The notes under the pieces are model-generated. The model made no database searches, was not told the origin of the DNA, and saw nothing but the letters and a program-made list of their open reading frames with translations. From contig NC_015948.1 of assembly GCF_000223905.1 (NCBI RefSeq), forward strand, positions 1,178,001 to 1,242,000: a stretch of DNA of 64,000 nucleotides, in the 5' to 3' direction. The position numbers and the translations under genes were made by a program. This stretch comes from Haloarcula hispanica ATCC 33960. GTDB taxonomy: Archaea; Halobacteriota; Halobacteria; Halobacteriales; Haloarculaceae. Positions within the stretch are counted from its first letter, which is position 1, and each line of letters begins with the position of its first letter. This document shows, one piece after another, positions 25,755 through 36,434 of the stretch.

Positions 25755-28298
25755 CTACCGGTCGGAATCGTACCGCTCAAGCTGTTTCGTGACCTGTGTG
25801 TCGAGTCGGTCGAGCGCGGACGGGATCGAGTCGGGCCCGTCCATACTGTCGACCGCGTCTTCGATGATCGTTCGCACCGTATCGAACGGACCGATCTGTG
25901 CGCCCCGTGTCGCCGTGGTGTCGCGTGTGTCGACGAGCTGGTCGAACGCCGTTCTGTAGTGTGGGTTCTGTTCGAACCAGTCCGCCGACCGGAGCTGTGG
26001 AATCGCATCGGCGTGCACTGGGAAGTACCCGGTTTCCTGATGCCACCGACGCTGCTGGGCCGGTTCGGTGAGCCATGTGAGGAACTCGCCGACCGCGTCG
26101 TGCACGGCCTCGGAAACCGCATCACCGACCCAGAGAGACGCACCGCCGACGAGTACGCCGGTCCGGTCGTCGAGGACGGGGAACCGGCCGGTTCCGACGT
26201 CGAAGTCAGCGCTGCTTTCGATGCTGTTCAGCGACGATGTCGAGCCGATCAGCATCGCAGCGTTCCCCTCAGCGAAGTGAGTCCGAGCGGCTCCTCTGGC
26301 TTCGATGCCGGGGTCGTGGTACAGTCCGTCCGCTTCGAGGCCTTTCCACCACTCGAATAAGTCGTGGGCGAACTTCCCGTCGAGATGGCTCTCCGTTGGC
26401 GACCCGGACCGCCCGTTGTTCTGGTCCACGAGGAGCTGGTCAGCCTCGGCAAACCACTGTTCGACGAACCACGAGTAGTTCGCGAACGTGATACCTGTAT
26501 CCACGCCTCTCCCGTCGACGAGCTGCTCGGCCGCGCTTCGTACGTCAGCGAGGGTTTCCGGCGGTGAATCGGGATCGAGCCCCGCCTCCCTGAACGCGTC
26601 GCGGTTGTACGCCATCACCGGGTTCGACGCGTTGAACGGGAGCGAGTGGAGCGTCCCGTCGAAGCGGTAGTAGTTCGTCACCGGGTCGAGCAGCGAGTCG
26701 ATGTGGGTTGCGGGGAGGAGTTCCTCGACTGGCGTAAAGTGTCCACTGTCGCGCGCACGCGTAGTGCCGATCTCGAAGATCTGTGCGATCGCAGGCGGGT
26801 CGCCGTTTTCGGCGGCGTTCAGCGTTGCATCGAGGGTCCCGCGGTAGCTCCCTTTCGACCGCAGTGTGAGACTAATACCCTCGGTCTGTGATTCGAACTC
26901 GCGGACGAGCTCTTCAAGCAGTAGCGCTTTCTCGCCGCCCATCGCGTGCCAGAACTCGACGACGGTTCCGTCCGTGTTCGCCGCCGCCGAACCGGTCGCA
27001 AGTTCGAAGGAATCCAGCGACGCGTCCAGTGATTCGGCCCGCTCGGTGAGCGTCGACACCCGCGTCGAGACCTCTGCGAGTTCCGTCGTCTGGTCCGCTG
27101 CGGCGTCGGCGGCGATAGCCGCCTCTTCGGCCGTCCGGGCGCTGATGTCCTCGACGTCGTCGACCATCGACACGACTTCTTGCGTGGAGTCGGCCTGCGT
27201 ATCCGTCGCATCGTCGATCTCCTGGACGCTCGAATCGACCTCCTCGACCATCGAGACGACAGAATCCAGTTCATCGAGCGCGCTGGCGACTGACGAGCGG
27301 GTGTCTTCGACACTCTCCCGCGTATCGTACATCTCCGAAACCGTCGTGTCGGCCTGTTCGTGGACCTCCTGAATGGAGGCTGCGATCTCGTCGGTCGCCT
27401 CCTTCGTCTCGGTCGCGAGCGATTTGACCTCCTCTGCGACGACGGCGAACCCGTCGCCGGATTCGCCTGCTCGGGCAGCCTCGATGTTGGCGTTCAGCGC
27501 CAGCATGTTGGTCTGGTCCGCGACGTCCGTGATGAAACCCACAATCTCCTCGATGTCCGACAGCAGGTCGTTCAGTTGTTCGACCTTGTCGACGGTCGCT
27601 TCGGCGTTGTCGGTCAACCGGTCGAGCGTCGTCATCGCCGAGGACGCCGACTCCAGTGCGGATTCGCCTCGAACGCTGGCTTCGCCTGACGTGTCCGCGA
27701 CCTCGTTTGCGGCGCTCGCTATCTCCTCGATCGTCGCCGAGAGGTTCCGCATCTCGTCGGAGATCGACTGTATCTCGTCGCGTTGCTCGTCCGACCCGGT
27801 CGAAATCTCTCCGACAGCGCCACTCACGTCCCGGCTGGCGGACTTGACCGACCCGAGACGGGTGTCGACCTGTTCCGTTGCGGCGGTCACCTGCTCGCTG
27901 AACGATGCCATCCGGTCGACGGTGTCGGTCCATTCCCGGAGCAGTTCACTGTATGCGTCGTACAGCGGCTCAGCTGCCTCAGCTGGTGGCTGCCCCGGTT
28001 TCGCAGTGAGGTCGCCGTCGGCGTTCGCCCTGGCAACAGAAGTGAGACGGTCGACAGCGGTTTCGAGCGCTTCACGTTCCGCCCGCTCTTGTTCGAGTTC
28101 CGCCGCCAGTTGCTCACATCGTGCTTCCAGCTCCGCCTGTTCAGGACCGTTTCCGGTCTCTGTGTCCTTCTGGAGGGCTTCTGCTGACGGCGGTTCAGTC
28201 TCCGACTCGTTTCCGTCCCGCCCCTCTGTGACGCCGCCGTCGGTGCGTTCCCCGTCAGGCGGGCCGTCTTCTGAATCAAGTGGGTTCCATTTACTCAT
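25755..28298 (-). CDS. soluble methyl-accepting chemoreceptor fused to a UgpB-like solute-binding domain
   Basis: An 847-residue protein with no transmembrane segment or signal peptide. Residues 1-60 are acidic and disordered. A coiled coil with a short HAMP-like remnant covers about 55-130. The methyl-accepting signalling domain spans about 130-430, with an intact kinase-contact tip ([19 protein letters not shown], about 263-281, then [20 protein letters not shown]). From about 447 to the end lies a complete family 1 solute-binding domain resembling E. coli UgpB. Matching stretches are [57 protein letters not shown] and [14 protein letters not shown]. UgpB binds sn-glycerol-3-phosphate and glycerophosphodiesters. 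The gene sits between glpK and gpdABC, so cytoplasmic sensing of glycerol-3-phosphate or a related compound is the natural inference. An upstream GTG at 28328 is possible; ATG 28298 follows a GGGAG ribosome-site-like sequence. Confidence 0.88.
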   Translation of the reverse strand: MSKWNPLDSEDGPPDGERTDGGVTEGRDGNESETEPPSAEALQKDTETGNGPEQAELEARCEQLAAELEQERAEREALETAVDRLTSVARANADGDLTAKPGQPPAEAAEPLYDAYSELLREWTDTVDRMASFSEQVTAATEQVDTRLGSVKSASRDVSGAVGEISTGSDEQRDEIQSISDEMRNLSATIEEIASAANEVADTSGEASVRGESALESASSAMTTLDRLTDNAEATVDKVEQLNDLLSDIEEIVGFITDVADQTNMLALNANIEAARAGESGDGFAVVAEEVKSLATETKEATDEIAASIQEVHEQADTTVSEMYDTRESVEDTRSSVASALDELDSVVSMVEEVDSSVQEIDDATDTQADSTQEVVSMVDDVEDISARTAEEAAIAADAAADQTTELAEVSTRVSTLTERAESLDASLDSFELATGSAAANTDGTVVEFWHAMGGEKALLLEELVREFESQTEGISLTLRSKGSYRGTLDATLNAAENGDPPAIAQIFEIGTTRARDSGHFTPVEELLPATHIDSLLDPVTNYYRFDGTLHSLPFNASNPVMAYNRDAFREAGLDPDSPPETLADVRSAAEQLVDGRGVDTGITFANYSWFVEQWFAEADQLLVDQNNGRSGSPTESHLDGKFAHDLFEWWKGLEADGLYHDPGIEARGAARTHFAEGNAAMLIGSTSSLNSIESSADFDVGTGRFPVLDDRTGVLVGGASLWVGDAVSEAVHDAVGEFLTWLTEPAQQRRWHQETGYFPVHADAIPQLRSADWFEQNPHYRTAFDQLVDTRDTTATRGAQIGPFDTVRTIIEDAVDSMDGPDSIPSALDRLDTQVTKQLERYDSDR

Positions 28299-28309
28299 TG
28301 TCGCTCCCG

Positions 28310-28325
28310 TTGGCCGAACGGCCAA
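28310..28325 (-). promoter_or_regulatory. perfect palindrome in the receptor-fusion leader
   Basis: TTGGCCGAACGGCCAA: seven-base arms with a two-base centre. It lies between the predicted transcription start (about 28330) and the ATG at 28298. It could be an operator or an mRNA hairpin just before the ribosome site. Confidence 0.4.
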
Positions 28326-28350
28326 CACGTTCTCGGGAATAGTCCACTAT

Positions 28351-28362
28351 CAAAATATATAA
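28351..28362 (-). promoter_or_regulatory. TATA box of the receptor fusion gene
   Basis: The minus strand reads TATTATATATTT, an unmistakable archaeal TATA element. It predicts a start near 28330, close to the alternative GTG codon at 28328. Confidence 0.5.
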
Positions 28363-28648
28363 TAGTTACTGTCGAAACGGTAGGAGTGATAATTAATCCG
28401 TGAGCGCGGTTTCTATCCTGCAACGTCGTCTGTAGTACGTCAGTAATTGAAAATGTGGAGTTATCTCTCGAATTTGAGAGAATATGTTCAACCACTGCCT
28501 TGACCAATCAGTAAAAAATAATGTGGTGTGCGTTTCCGATTAACAGTGGGTGTCACCGGGATTCCTCATGATTACATAGAAAATTTACTGCCCAAGCACC
28601 AGCAACGGTAAAGTGAAGTGTATGCGCTCCAAACCCACGGAAAGATAG

Positions 28649-30379
28649 ATGGGACCGACACCACACATCGCCGTCATCGGTGGCGGCTCGACTGGGGCGG
28701 GCATCGCGCGGGACCTCGCGATGCGCGGGCTCGACGTGACCCTGGTAGAACAGGGAAACCTGACCCACGGGACCACGGGTCGGATGCACGGGCTGCTCCA
28801 CAGCGGCGGGCGATACGCCGTTTCGGACCAGGCCAGTGCGACCGAGTGTATCGAGGAGAACCGCGTCCTCCGAGACATCGCCAGTCACTGCGTCGAAATG
28901 ACTGGCGGCCTCTTCGTCAAGCGGCCGGAGGACTCCGAAGAGTACTTCCAGAAGAAACTGAGCGGCTGTGAGGAGTGCGGGATTCCCGCGGAAGTCGTCT
29001 CCGGCGAGGAGGCTCGGGCGATGGAACCCCACCTGGCGAAAGACATCGACAAGGCAATCAGCGTTCCCGACGGGGCCATCGACCCGTTCCGGCTAGTCGT
29101 CGCGAACGCCGCGAGCGCACAGGAACACGGCGCACGCATCGAGACACACTCCAAAGTGACCGACCTCCTCGTCGAGAGCGGCGAGGTTGTCGGCATCGAG
29201 GTCGAACACGACTCCGGCCCCGGAAAACGCGTCCACGGCACGGAGGGCGGAACCGAACAGATCCGCGCCGATTACGTCGTGAACGCGACGGGAGCATGGG
29301 CCGGTCGCATCGGCGACATGGCCGGACTCGATATCGAAGTCCGCCCCTCCAAGGGCGTCATGACCATCATGAACATCCGCCAGGTCGACACCGTCATCAA
29401 CCGCTGTCGGCCCAAGGGCGACGCCGATATCGTCGTGCCCCACGAGACCACTGCGATTCTGGGCACGACCGACGAGGAAGTCGAGGACCCCGAGGACTAC
29501 CCCGAGGAGCAGTGGGAAGTCGACATGATGATCGACACCCTCTCGGAGCTGATTCCGATGCTCGACGAGGCGCGAACCATCCGCTCGTTCTGGGGCGTTC
29601 GCCCGCTGTACGAACCGCCGGACGTCGGCAGCGACGACCCGACGGACATCACGCGTGACTTCTTCCTGCTCGATCACGACGAGCGCGACGACCTGCCCGG
29701 CATGACCAGCATCGTCGGCGGGAAGTTCACTACCTACCGGATGATGGGCGAGCAGATCGCCGACCACGTCTGTGGGAAGTTCGGCATCGACGCCGACTGC
29801 CGGACCGCCGACGTGCCCCTGCCCGGCAGTGAGGACTTCTCGGTGCTGCGGGACTACATGGACGAGTTCGGGCTCCGCTCGCCAATCGGTCGCCGGAGTG
29901 TCGAACGGCTCGGCTCTCGGGCCGACGAGGTGCTCAACACCGACGGGCCGAACCCGACGGTCTGTGAGTGCGAGGGCGTCACCCGCGCCGAGATTCAGGA
30001 CGCCATCGAGGGGTCCGGCTCGGACCTCAACGCCGTCCGCATCCGTACCCGCGCGTCGATGGGGAACTGTCAGGGTGGCTTCTGCTCGCACCGGATGGCG
30101 AGCGAGCTCCACTCGGAGTACGACGAGCCGGTCGTCCGCGAAGCCTGGGACGAACTGCTACAGGAGCGTTGGAAGGGGCAGCGACACGCTCTCTGGGGCG
30201 AACAGCTCTCCCAGGCCGCGCTGAACTACGCGCTGCACGCCACCACGCAGAACCGCGACCAGGACCCGGCTGACGGCGACCCGGTCGATTTCTCGGCGTT
30301 CGATTCGGGCCGCGGACAGACAGGCGGCAGCGTCGACAGCGCGGACGTAGCCGCCGACGGAGGGACAAATGGCTATTGA
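28649..30379 (+). CDS. gpdA: anaerobic-type glycerol-3-phosphate dehydrogenase subunit A
   Basis: A 576-residue FAD flavoprotein that oxidises sn-glycerol-3-phosphate to dihydroxyacetone phosphate. The N-terminal dinucleotide fold is [36 protein letters not shown] substrate-domain segment follows. Near the C-terminus is a BFD-type iron-sulphur module with four cysteines: CEC in [13 protein letters not shown], and later CQGGFC in [13 protein letters not shown]. This GlpA architecture matches the haloarchaeal GpdA. The stop overlaps the gpdB start by 11 bases. It supplies electrons through subunits B and C to the membrane pool. Confidence 0.95.
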   Translation: MGPTPHIAVIGGGSTGAGIARDLAMRGLDVTLVEQGNLTHGTTGRMHGLLHSGGRYAVSDQASATECIEENRVLRDIASHCVEMTGGLFVKRPEDSEEYFQKKLSGCEECGIPAEVVSGEEARAMEPHLAKDIDKAISVPDGAIDPFRLVVANAASAQEHGARIETHSKVTDLLVESGEVVGIEVEHDSGPGKRVHGTEGGTEQIRADYVVNATGAWAGRIGDMAGLDIEVRPSKGVMTIMNIRQVDTVINRCRPKGDADIVVPHETTAILGTTDEEVEDPEDYPEEQWEVDMMIDTLSELIPMLDEARTIRSFWGVRPLYEPPDVGSDDPTDITRDFFLLDHDERDDLPGMTSIVGGKFTTYRMMGEQIADHVCGKFGIDADCRTADVPLPGSEDFSVLRDYMDEFGLRSPIGRRSVERLGSRADEVLNTDGPNPTVCECEGVTRAEIQDAIEGSGSDLNAVRIRTRASMGNCQGGFCSHRMASELHSEYDEPVVREAWDELLQERWKGQRHALWGEQLSQAALNYALHATTQNRDQDPADGDPVDFSAFDSGRGQTGGSVDSADVAADGGTNGY

Positions 30380-31643
30380 GTCGGAGGTGCTCGTCATCGG
30401 CGGCGGCCTCGGCGGGCTGACCAGCGCGCTGGCGGCCGCTCGTGAGGGAGCCGACGTGCGACTGGTCTCCTACAAACAGAGCACGCTCCGGCAGGCGTCG
30501 GGCCTTGTCGACGTACTCGGATACACACCGGACGGCGACGGCCCGCTGACTGACCCGTACGAGGCGATTCCAACCCTGCCGGCGGAGCATCCGTACCGGA
30601 AAGTCGGCGTCCAGACAGTCAGGGACGCGCTGTCGCTGTTCGACGACGCGGTCCCGACCTACGAAGGCGACCACACGGACGCGAACGCGCTCCTGCCGAC
30701 CCACGGCGGGAGTATCAAACCGACCGCCCGCTACCCGGCCGGGGCCAGCGCCGGCCTCGCCAGCGATACCCGGGACACGCTGCTAGTCGGCATCGAGGAA
30801 ATGGTCGACTTCGACGCCCCGCACGTCGCCGCCCATCTCGACGCAACGGGCGTGCCATTCGATGTCCGCGGCGAGACCATCCGGTTCCCGGGCGACCTGC
30901 GCGCGGACGCGAAGGTCACGCGGTACGCAAAACTGCTCGATACCAACAGCGAGGTGGCGGTTCGCGGACGCATGGTCCCAGCCCGCGAGGCGCTTGCTCA
31001 GCGCGTGAACCCGCTGCTCGAAGACGAACAACGGGTCGGCTTCCCGGCGATTCTCGGCGACGACAACCCCGGCGCTATCCGTGACGCGCTGAGTGACCAC
31101 CTCGGCGTCGACGTGTTCGAGGTGCCGATGGGGCCGCCGTCCCTGCCCGGCCTCCGACTCGAAGACGCGCTGTTCGCGGCGCTTGACGAGGCCGGAGCCA
31201 GCATCGAAACCGGTAATCCGGTCGTCGATTTCGAGGGCGAGGACCGTATCGAGAAAGTGTTCATCGAGAAGAACGGCGCGAGGATACCCAACAGCGCCGA
31301 CCAGTACGTCCTCGCGACCGGCGGCTTCGTCGGCAAGGGCGTCGAGTCCGACCGCGAGGGGGTGTACGAACCCGTCTTCGACTGCCACGTTCCCCACGCC
31401 GCGGACCGCTACGACTGGTTCGAGGGCGAGCTGTTCGGCGACCACGAGTTCGCCCGCTACGGCGTGGCGACCGACGACGACCTGCGGCCCCTCGATGCGA
31501 GCGACGACCGAGAGTTCGAGAACTTACGCGCCGCCGGCTCCGTGCTCGGCGGCTACGACTTCGCCGCCGAGAAATCCGGTAGCGGCGTCTCGATTGCCAC
31601 AGGCTACGCGGCGGGCCAGCGCGCCGCACAGGAGGCACGATGA
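30369..31643 (+). CDS. gpdB: glycerol-3-phosphate dehydrogenase subunit B
   Basis: A 424-residue flavin-binding subunit like GlpB. It begins with the dinucleotide loop [20 protein letters not shown], has a [16 protein letters not shown] segment typical of the subunit, and ends in [16 protein letters not shown]. It overlaps gpdA (11 bases) and gpdC (ATGA), so the three are co-translated. GlpB homologues are needed for a functional complex with subunits A and C. Confidence 0.93.
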   Translation: MAIESEVLVIGGGLGGLTSALAAAREGADVRLVSYKQSTLRQASGLVDVLGYTPDGDGPLTDPYEAIPTLPAEHPYRKVGVQTVRDALSLFDDAVPTYEGDHTDANALLPTHGGSIKPTARYPAGASAGLASDTRDTLLVGIEEMVDFDAPHVAAHLDATGVPFDVRGETIRFPGDLRADAKVTRYAKLLDTNSEVAVRGRMVPAREALAQRVNPLLEDEQRVGFPAILGDDNPGAIRDALSDHLGVDVFEVPMGPPSLPGLRLEDALFAALDEAGASIETGNPVVDFEGEDRIEKVFIEKNGARIPNSADQYVLATGGFVGKGVESDREGVYEPVFDCHVPHAADRYDWFEGELFGDHEFARYGVATDDDLRPLDASDDREFENLRAAGSVLGGYDFAAEKSGSGVSIATGYAAGQRAAQEAR

Positions 31644-33010
31644 GTGACGCTGAAACCCCACCAGACTTTGACCCGGTTGCACCGAACACAGGCGAGGAGT
31701 TCGAACCAGTCGATGTCTTCCCCGACAGCGACGACTTCGACCTCCGACCCGGCGCGGACTCCTGTTACAAATGCTCGACTTGCGACACGAACTGTCCCGT
31801 CGCCGAGGTCGACGACGACTTCCCCGGCCCGAAGTTCCAGGGCCCCGAGCAGTGGCGGCTCAAGCAGTCCGACGACGACCACGAGATCGACGACTCGGTG
31901 ATGGACTGCTCGAACTGCATGCGCTGTGACAACGCCTGCCCGTCGGGTGTCCCGCTCAGCCAGATGCACAACACCGCTCGCGGGGAGTACGTCAGCGAAC
32001 AGATGGACAAGCTCTCCGTCGAGTACATCCGCAACCGCATCCTCGCGAACTACCGCACCTCCGCGTTCCTGGCGAGCAAGGTCCCCCGACTCGCAAACTT
32101 CGCGATGAACTTCGGGCCGGCCCGCTGGGTCATGGAAAAGACGATGGGTATCACCAGCGAGCGTGACTTCCCCGCCTTCGCGAAACAGACCTTCCGCGAT
32201 TGGTGGGCCGACCGCGGCGGTCAGGCCCAATCACGGGAGAACGCGAGAGCCGCCCGCAGGCGCCGCGGTCTCCCCGAGGACGCCGACAAGAAAGTGGCGT
32301 ACTTCCACGGCTGCTACTCCAACTACAACACGCCGGAGGTGGGCAAGGCGATGGTCCGGGTGTACGAGGAGTTCGGCTACGAGGTCGTCGCGCCCGAGCA
32401 GAAATGTTCGGGGACGCCGATGTTCGCCAACGGCATGCTCGACGACGCCCGCCGCCACGCCGAGACGAACGTCTCGTCGATGTCCGAACTCGTCGACGAG
32501 GGATACCACGCCATTGCCTCCTGTACCTCGTGTTCGATGGCGCTACGGCAGGAATACCCCGAGCTGTTCGACATCGACGGTATCGACAAAGTGGCGGAGA
32601 ACACCTTCGAAGCCGTCGAGTACCTCCGTATCCACGAGGACCTCAAGGGCGAAGTGCAGGCGGCTGACGTTGACGGCGACCTCGCCGAGGAGTTCGCCTA
32701 CCACGCCCCGTGTCACTCACGCAACCAGGGACTTGACCGCCAGGCCGTCGAACTGTTCCGCGACCTCGACGGCGCTGAAGTCGAGGACGTGGGCGACTCC
32801 TGTTCCGGCATCTCGGGAACCTACGGCTGGAAGGAAGAGAAATACGAGAAGTCGATGGAAATCGGCGAGGAGATGTTCGAGCACATGGAACACGCCGAGG
32901 GCGAAACCGGCATGACCGAGTGCCCGACCTGCGCGATGCAGATGGAACACGGCAGCGGCTACGAGATCCGGCATCCGCTCGAACTGCTCGAAGCCGCGCT
33001 GGTGGAGTAA
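31640..33010 (+). CDS. gpdC: glycerol-3-phosphate dehydrogenase subunit C, Fe-S electron-transfer subunit
   Basis: A 456-residue protein. Two 4Fe-4S ferredoxin motifs lie at about residues 38-105 (CYKCSTCDTNCPV and CSNCMRCDNACPSG). Two CCG-like domains follow (YFHGCYSNYNTPEV then KCSGTPMFANG; YHAPCHSRNQGLD then DSCSGISGTYGW). In both the expected Cys-Cys-Gly reads Cys-Ser-Gly. A final CPTCAMQMEHGSG completes the second unit. The subunit links the flavoprotein to quinone, probably at the membrane face. It is the last gene of gpdABC. Confidence 0.93.
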   Translation: MSDAETPPDFDPVAPNTGEEFEPVDVFPDSDDFDLRPGADSCYKCSTCDTNCPVAEVDDDFPGPKFQGPEQWRLKQSDDDHEIDDSVMDCSNCMRCDNACPSGVPLSQMHNTARGEYVSEQMDKLSVEYIRNRILANYRTSAFLASKVPRLANFAMNFGPARWVMEKTMGITSERDFPAFAKQTFRDWWADRGGQAQSRENARAARRRRGLPEDADKKVAYFHGCYSNYNTPEVGKAMVRVYEEFGYEVVAPEQKCSGTPMFANGMLDDARRHAETNVSSMSELVDEGYHAIASCTSCSMALRQEYPELFDIDGIDKVAENTFEAVEYLRIHEDLKGEVQAADVDGDLAEEFAYHAPCHSRNQGLDRQAVELFRDLDGAEVEDVGDSCSGISGTYGWKEEKYEKSMEIGEEMFEHMEHAEGETGMTECPTCAMQMEHGSGYEIRHPLELLEAALVE

Positions 33011-33034
33011 CTGAAAAACTCGGTTTCTGCGGTC

Positions 33035-33487
33035 TTAGTCCTCGCCGCGGACGAACGTGACCGGACACGGTGCGTTCAGCATGACTTCCTGTGCGGTGGA
33101 GCCGAAGACGGCCTTCCCGGTCGGCGAGCGCTTGCGGCCGCCGACGACGACGAGGTCCGAGTCCGTCACCTCGGCGAGGCTGACGATTTGCTCGCCGTGA
33201 TTGCCCACGGCACCGCGAACCTGTGTCGACAGCCCGGCGTCGTCGAACCGCGAGACGAGTTCCCGGACGGTTGTGTGGCGGTCGGCGACCTCGTCGGGGT
33301 CGGCTTCGCCGGTCGATTCGAATTCGAGCCTGTCGACGACGCCGTCGTACTGGTCGTCGGTGAATACGTGTGCGACGATGACTGTCGCGCCGGCCGGGCT
33401 CGCGATATCGAGCACGGCGTCGGCGAGTTCGTCGATTCGGTCGGCGTCGTTTGGTCCAACTGCAAGAAGAACAGTTTCGAGTGCCAT
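33035..33487 (-). CDS. universal stress protein (UspA family, ATP-binding type)
   Basis: A 150-residue single-domain Usp. It starts ALETVLLAVGPNDADRIDEL and keeps the nucleotide-binding loop near the C-terminus: VVGGRKRSPTGKAVFGSTAQ, matching G-x2-G-x9-G-S/T. A closing NAPCPVTFVR strand is typical. It lies convergent to gpdC and is probably monocistronic. Role in stress tolerance or metabolic regulation is family knowledge; no partner can be named. Confidence 0.92.
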   Translation of the reverse strand: MALETVLLAVGPNDADRIDELADAVLDIASPAGATVIVAHVFTDDQYDGVVDRLEFESTGEADPDEVADRHTTVRELVSRFDDAGLSTQVRGAVGNHGEQIVSLAEVTDSDLVVVGGRKRSPTGKAVFGSTAQEVMLNAPCPVTFVRGED

Positions 33488-33584
33488 ACCGGCTACTCCG
33501 GGGGAAGACGCCTAAATCCTTCGATGGGTACTACTTTTGTAGTAAGTCGTTCGCACGATGCCGCACCCAGTGTCGCTCAGTGCC

Positions 33585-36281
33585 TCACCCGGTGTTTTTC
33601 ATCCCGGCCGCGATACCTTGGACGGTCAGCCGCAGCGTCCGGCGCTCGGTATCGGTTCGGTGGGACTGCTTGAGCAGGCGGACCTGCAACAGGTTCAGCG
33701 GGTCGACGTAGGGGTTCCGGCGCTCGAGGTTCTCCTGCAGCCACTCACGCGAGAGCAGGCCGTCCTGCCCGGTGATTTCGAGCACCTTCTCGACGGTGTC
33801 CTCGTACTCCTCGACGATACGCGGGTAGATGCGCTCGCGGAGTTCGGGGTCGGCCAGGTCGGCGTACTCCTCGGCGATTTCGAGGTCAGTACGGGCGAGC
33901 GCCAGCGACGCGTTGTCGAGCTTCGTCCGGAAGAACGGCCAGTTCTCGTACATCTCCTGTAGCGTTTCCATGTCGCCGCCGTTTTCGAGGTAGGCGTCCA
34001 GTCCGGTCGCGATAGAGTACCAGCCGGGGATGATACATCGGGCCTGCGTCCAGGAGAACACCCACGGGATGGCCCGGAGATCCTCGACACTGCGGTCCTC
34101 GCTTCGGGAGGCCGGCCGCGAGCCCATGTTGAGGTTCTCGATGACGGTGATCGGCGTCGCCTGCTCGAAGAACTCGACGAAGCCGTCCGTTTCGAGCAGG
34201 TCCTGGTACTCGTTGCGGGCGGCGTCGGACGCTGTCTCCATCGCCTCCTCCCACTCGTCGGGAATCTCCTCGACGGGCTCCTCAATGGCGTTTTTCCGCG
34301 CCCGGATCTGGGCGTTGAGCATCTGTTCGAGGTTGCGCTCGGCGATGTCGTGGTTGGCGTACTTCTCGGCGATGGCCTCGCCCTGCTCGGTGAACTTTAT
34401 CTGACCGGTCACTGTCTCGTTCGGCAGGGCCAGCATGGCGTCGTTCATCGGGCCGCCGCCGCGGGAGATGGAGCCGCCGCGGCCGTGGAACAGGCGCATC
34501 TCCACGTCGTAGTCGTCGGTGATGTCCGCCAGTCGCTTCTGGTTGTTGTACAGCGACCAGTTGGCGGCAAGGAAGCCGTTCTCCTTGTTCGAGTCGGAGT
34601 AGCCCAGCATGATCTCCTGGATGTTGTCCCGGGCCTCAAGAGCCTGGGAGTAGGCCTCGTTCTCGAACAGCGTGCCCATGATGCGGCGGGCTCCGGAGAG
34701 GGCGTACTCCGATTCCAGCAGCGGCACCACGTCGAACCCGCAGTAGCCGGGCAAGTCGACGATGTCGACCTGGTCGGCCAGGAACAGGACCTCAAGCGCG
34801 TGACTTGGTTCTTCACACCAAGAGATTGCGTAGGTGTCGATAGCGTCGATGCCGAACTCGTTTTGCCAGTCGGCGGCCGCGCGGAAGCGGTCGAGGACGC
34901 GGGTTGCGTCCTCCGAGAGCCCCTCGGTGTCTTCCATGTCGATGACGGGGTTGTCCTGGATGATAGCCTCGGTCAGGAACTCGACACGCTCGTCTTCGTC
35001 CATGCCGGCGTAGTCGATGCCCTCGCGCTCGACGGATTCGGCGATGGCATCGGTGTGCATCTTCCGGTGGTCGCGCAGGTCGAGGCTGGCGAGGTTGAAA
35101 CCGAACGTCTCGACCTTGCGGATCAGCGGGTCGACGTGGGCCTCGGCGATGACCTCGGCGTCGTTCTCACGGAGACTGTCGGCGATGACGCGGAGGTCGG
35201 TCAGCAGTTCCTCGTCGCTCTCGTAGCCGCCCTGGCGAACGTCGCTGACCCGGATGACGGACTCGCGCATCAGCCGGAGCTTCTGGCGGTAGGGCTCGTC
35301 CGGATACCGTTCCTCGGCCTCCGTGGCAATTCCGGGGAGCCTGGACTTGTGACGGTCCAGTCGCTCGTTGAACAGCGCGTCGGTCGCGATGTTCGAGGCG
35401 TCCTGACTCAGCACCCCGGAGAGTTCCTTGAGCTTGTTGCGGTACAGCGGCAGCACGGTGTCACGCTGGCGCTCCAGCGTCTCCTCGGTCACCTCAGTGG
35501 TGACGAACGGGTTGCCGTCGCGGTCGGAGCCGGCCCACGAGCGGAACTCGTAGAGTGTGTCGATATCGATGTCCTCGTCGTACACGTCTTCGAGGGTGTG
35601 TTCGAGTTCGTCGTACACCTCGTCGATAACGTCGAACAGGACGTTTTCGAGGTACCACTGGACGTTTAGCGCTTCGTCGGTGACCTCCGGGCGGCGGTCC
35701 CGGACCTGCGGTGTCTGCCAGAGACTCGTCACTTCAGCGTCGAGGTTCCGCTCGATACGCTTCTGTTCGCGTTCGGTGAGTCGCCGCTCGTCGAGTCGTT
35801 CGATGTCACGGGCGACCGACCGGAGCTTCGCCTTCACCGTCTTCCGGCGGGCTTCGGTGGGGTGAGCCGTGAACGTCGGCTGGATGAGAACGTCTTCGAG
35901 CACCTGCTCGAACTCCTCCGGGTCTGCGCCGCGTTCGGCCAGGTCCCGGACGGCTTCCTCGACGCTGTCGGCCAGTACACCCTCCTCGCTCCCCTCTCGG
36001 ATTTCGCGGACCCGTTCGCGCTCCTCGGCGAGATTGATAAGTTCGAAATAGGTCGTAAACGCGCGTGCGACGATATCTTGGGTCTCCGGGTTCAGTCGGT
36101 TCAGTGCCCGGTGGACTTCGTCCCGCGTCTCGGCGTCACCGCGCCGGTAGTCGATACACGACGTTCGAATGGTTTCCACCGTTTCGAACGCCTCGGTCGA
36201 GGTTTGTGCTTCCAGCACTTCGCCCAGGAGCGCACCCAACTCCCGTACGTCCTGGTTTATCTCTCTGGCGTGCAAAGTCAT
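33585..36281 (-). CDS. ppc: phosphoenolpyruvate carboxylase
   Basis: An 898-residue bacterial-type PEP carboxylase making oxaloacetate from PEP and bicarbonate. Key motifs are the catalytic histidine segment FTAHPTEARRKT, GSDRDGNPFVT, the MLGYSDSNKENGF signature, the glycine-rich loop FHGRGGSISRGGGP, and the C-terminus GMKNTG, close to the invariant QNTG tail. A GGAGG ribosome site precedes the ATG at 36281. It replenishes the TCA cycle and competes with pyruvate kinase for PEP. It has its own promoter (AT-rich around 36310). Confidence 0.97.
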   Translation of the reverse strand: MTLHAREINQDVRELGALLGEVLEAQTSTEAFETVETIRTSCIDYRRGDAETRDEVHRALNRLNPETQDIVARAFTTYFELINLAEERERVREIREGSEEGVLADSVEEAVRDLAERGADPEEFEQVLEDVLIQPTFTAHPTEARRKTVKAKLRSVARDIERLDERRLTEREQKRIERNLDAEVTSLWQTPQVRDRRPEVTDEALNVQWYLENVLFDVIDEVYDELEHTLEDVYDEDIDIDTLYEFRSWAGSDRDGNPFVTTEVTEETLERQRDTVLPLYRNKLKELSGVLSQDASNIATDALFNERLDRHKSRLPGIATEAEERYPDEPYRQKLRLMRESVIRVSDVRQGGYESDEELLTDLRVIADSLRENDAEVIAEAHVDPLIRKVETFGFNLASLDLRDHRKMHTDAIAESVEREGIDYAGMDEDERVEFLTEAIIQDNPVIDMEDTEGLSEDATRVLDRFRAAADWQNEFGIDAIDTYAISWCEEPSHALEVLFLADQVDIVDLPGYCGFDVVPLLESEYALSGARRIMGTLFENEAYSQALEARDNIQEIMLGYSDSNKENGFLAANWSLYNNQKRLADITDDYDVEMRLFHGRGGSISRGGGPMNDAMLALPNETVTGQIKFTEQGEAIAEKYANHDIAERNLEQMLNAQIRARKNAIEEPVEEIPDEWEEAMETASDAARNEYQDLLETDGFVEFFEQATPITVIENLNMGSRPASRSEDRSVEDLRAIPWVFSWTQARCIIPGWYSIATGLDAYLENGGDMETLQEMYENWPFFRTKLDNASLALARTDLEIAEEYADLADPELRERIYPRIVEEYEDTVEKVLEITGQDGLLSREWLQENLERRNPYVDPLNLLQVRLLKQSHRTDTERRTLRLTVQGIAAGMKNTG

Positions 36282-36434
36282 ACCACTTCCTCCAGAACCG
36301 AGCCCTAAAACATTATTGAAACGGTGTATCAGGGATAGACGTTCGTGAAGAACCCGGTTTCGGGAAATAGCTATTATTAATCGTGGGGTTCTTTACCGTA
36401 TCACACGAATCACACAGGATACAGTGGACTGCCA

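Larger units (their letters stand above)
28299..28648. other. divergent regulatory region between the receptor fusion and gpdABC
   Basis: No gene. It holds the receptor promoter (TATA at 28351-28362), a 16-base palindrome at 28310-28325, and an inverted repeat TCTCTC-GAATTT-GAGAGA near 28461-28480. AT-rich boxes near 28513-28522 and 28576-28588 could serve the gpdABC promoter. Confidence 0.5.
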
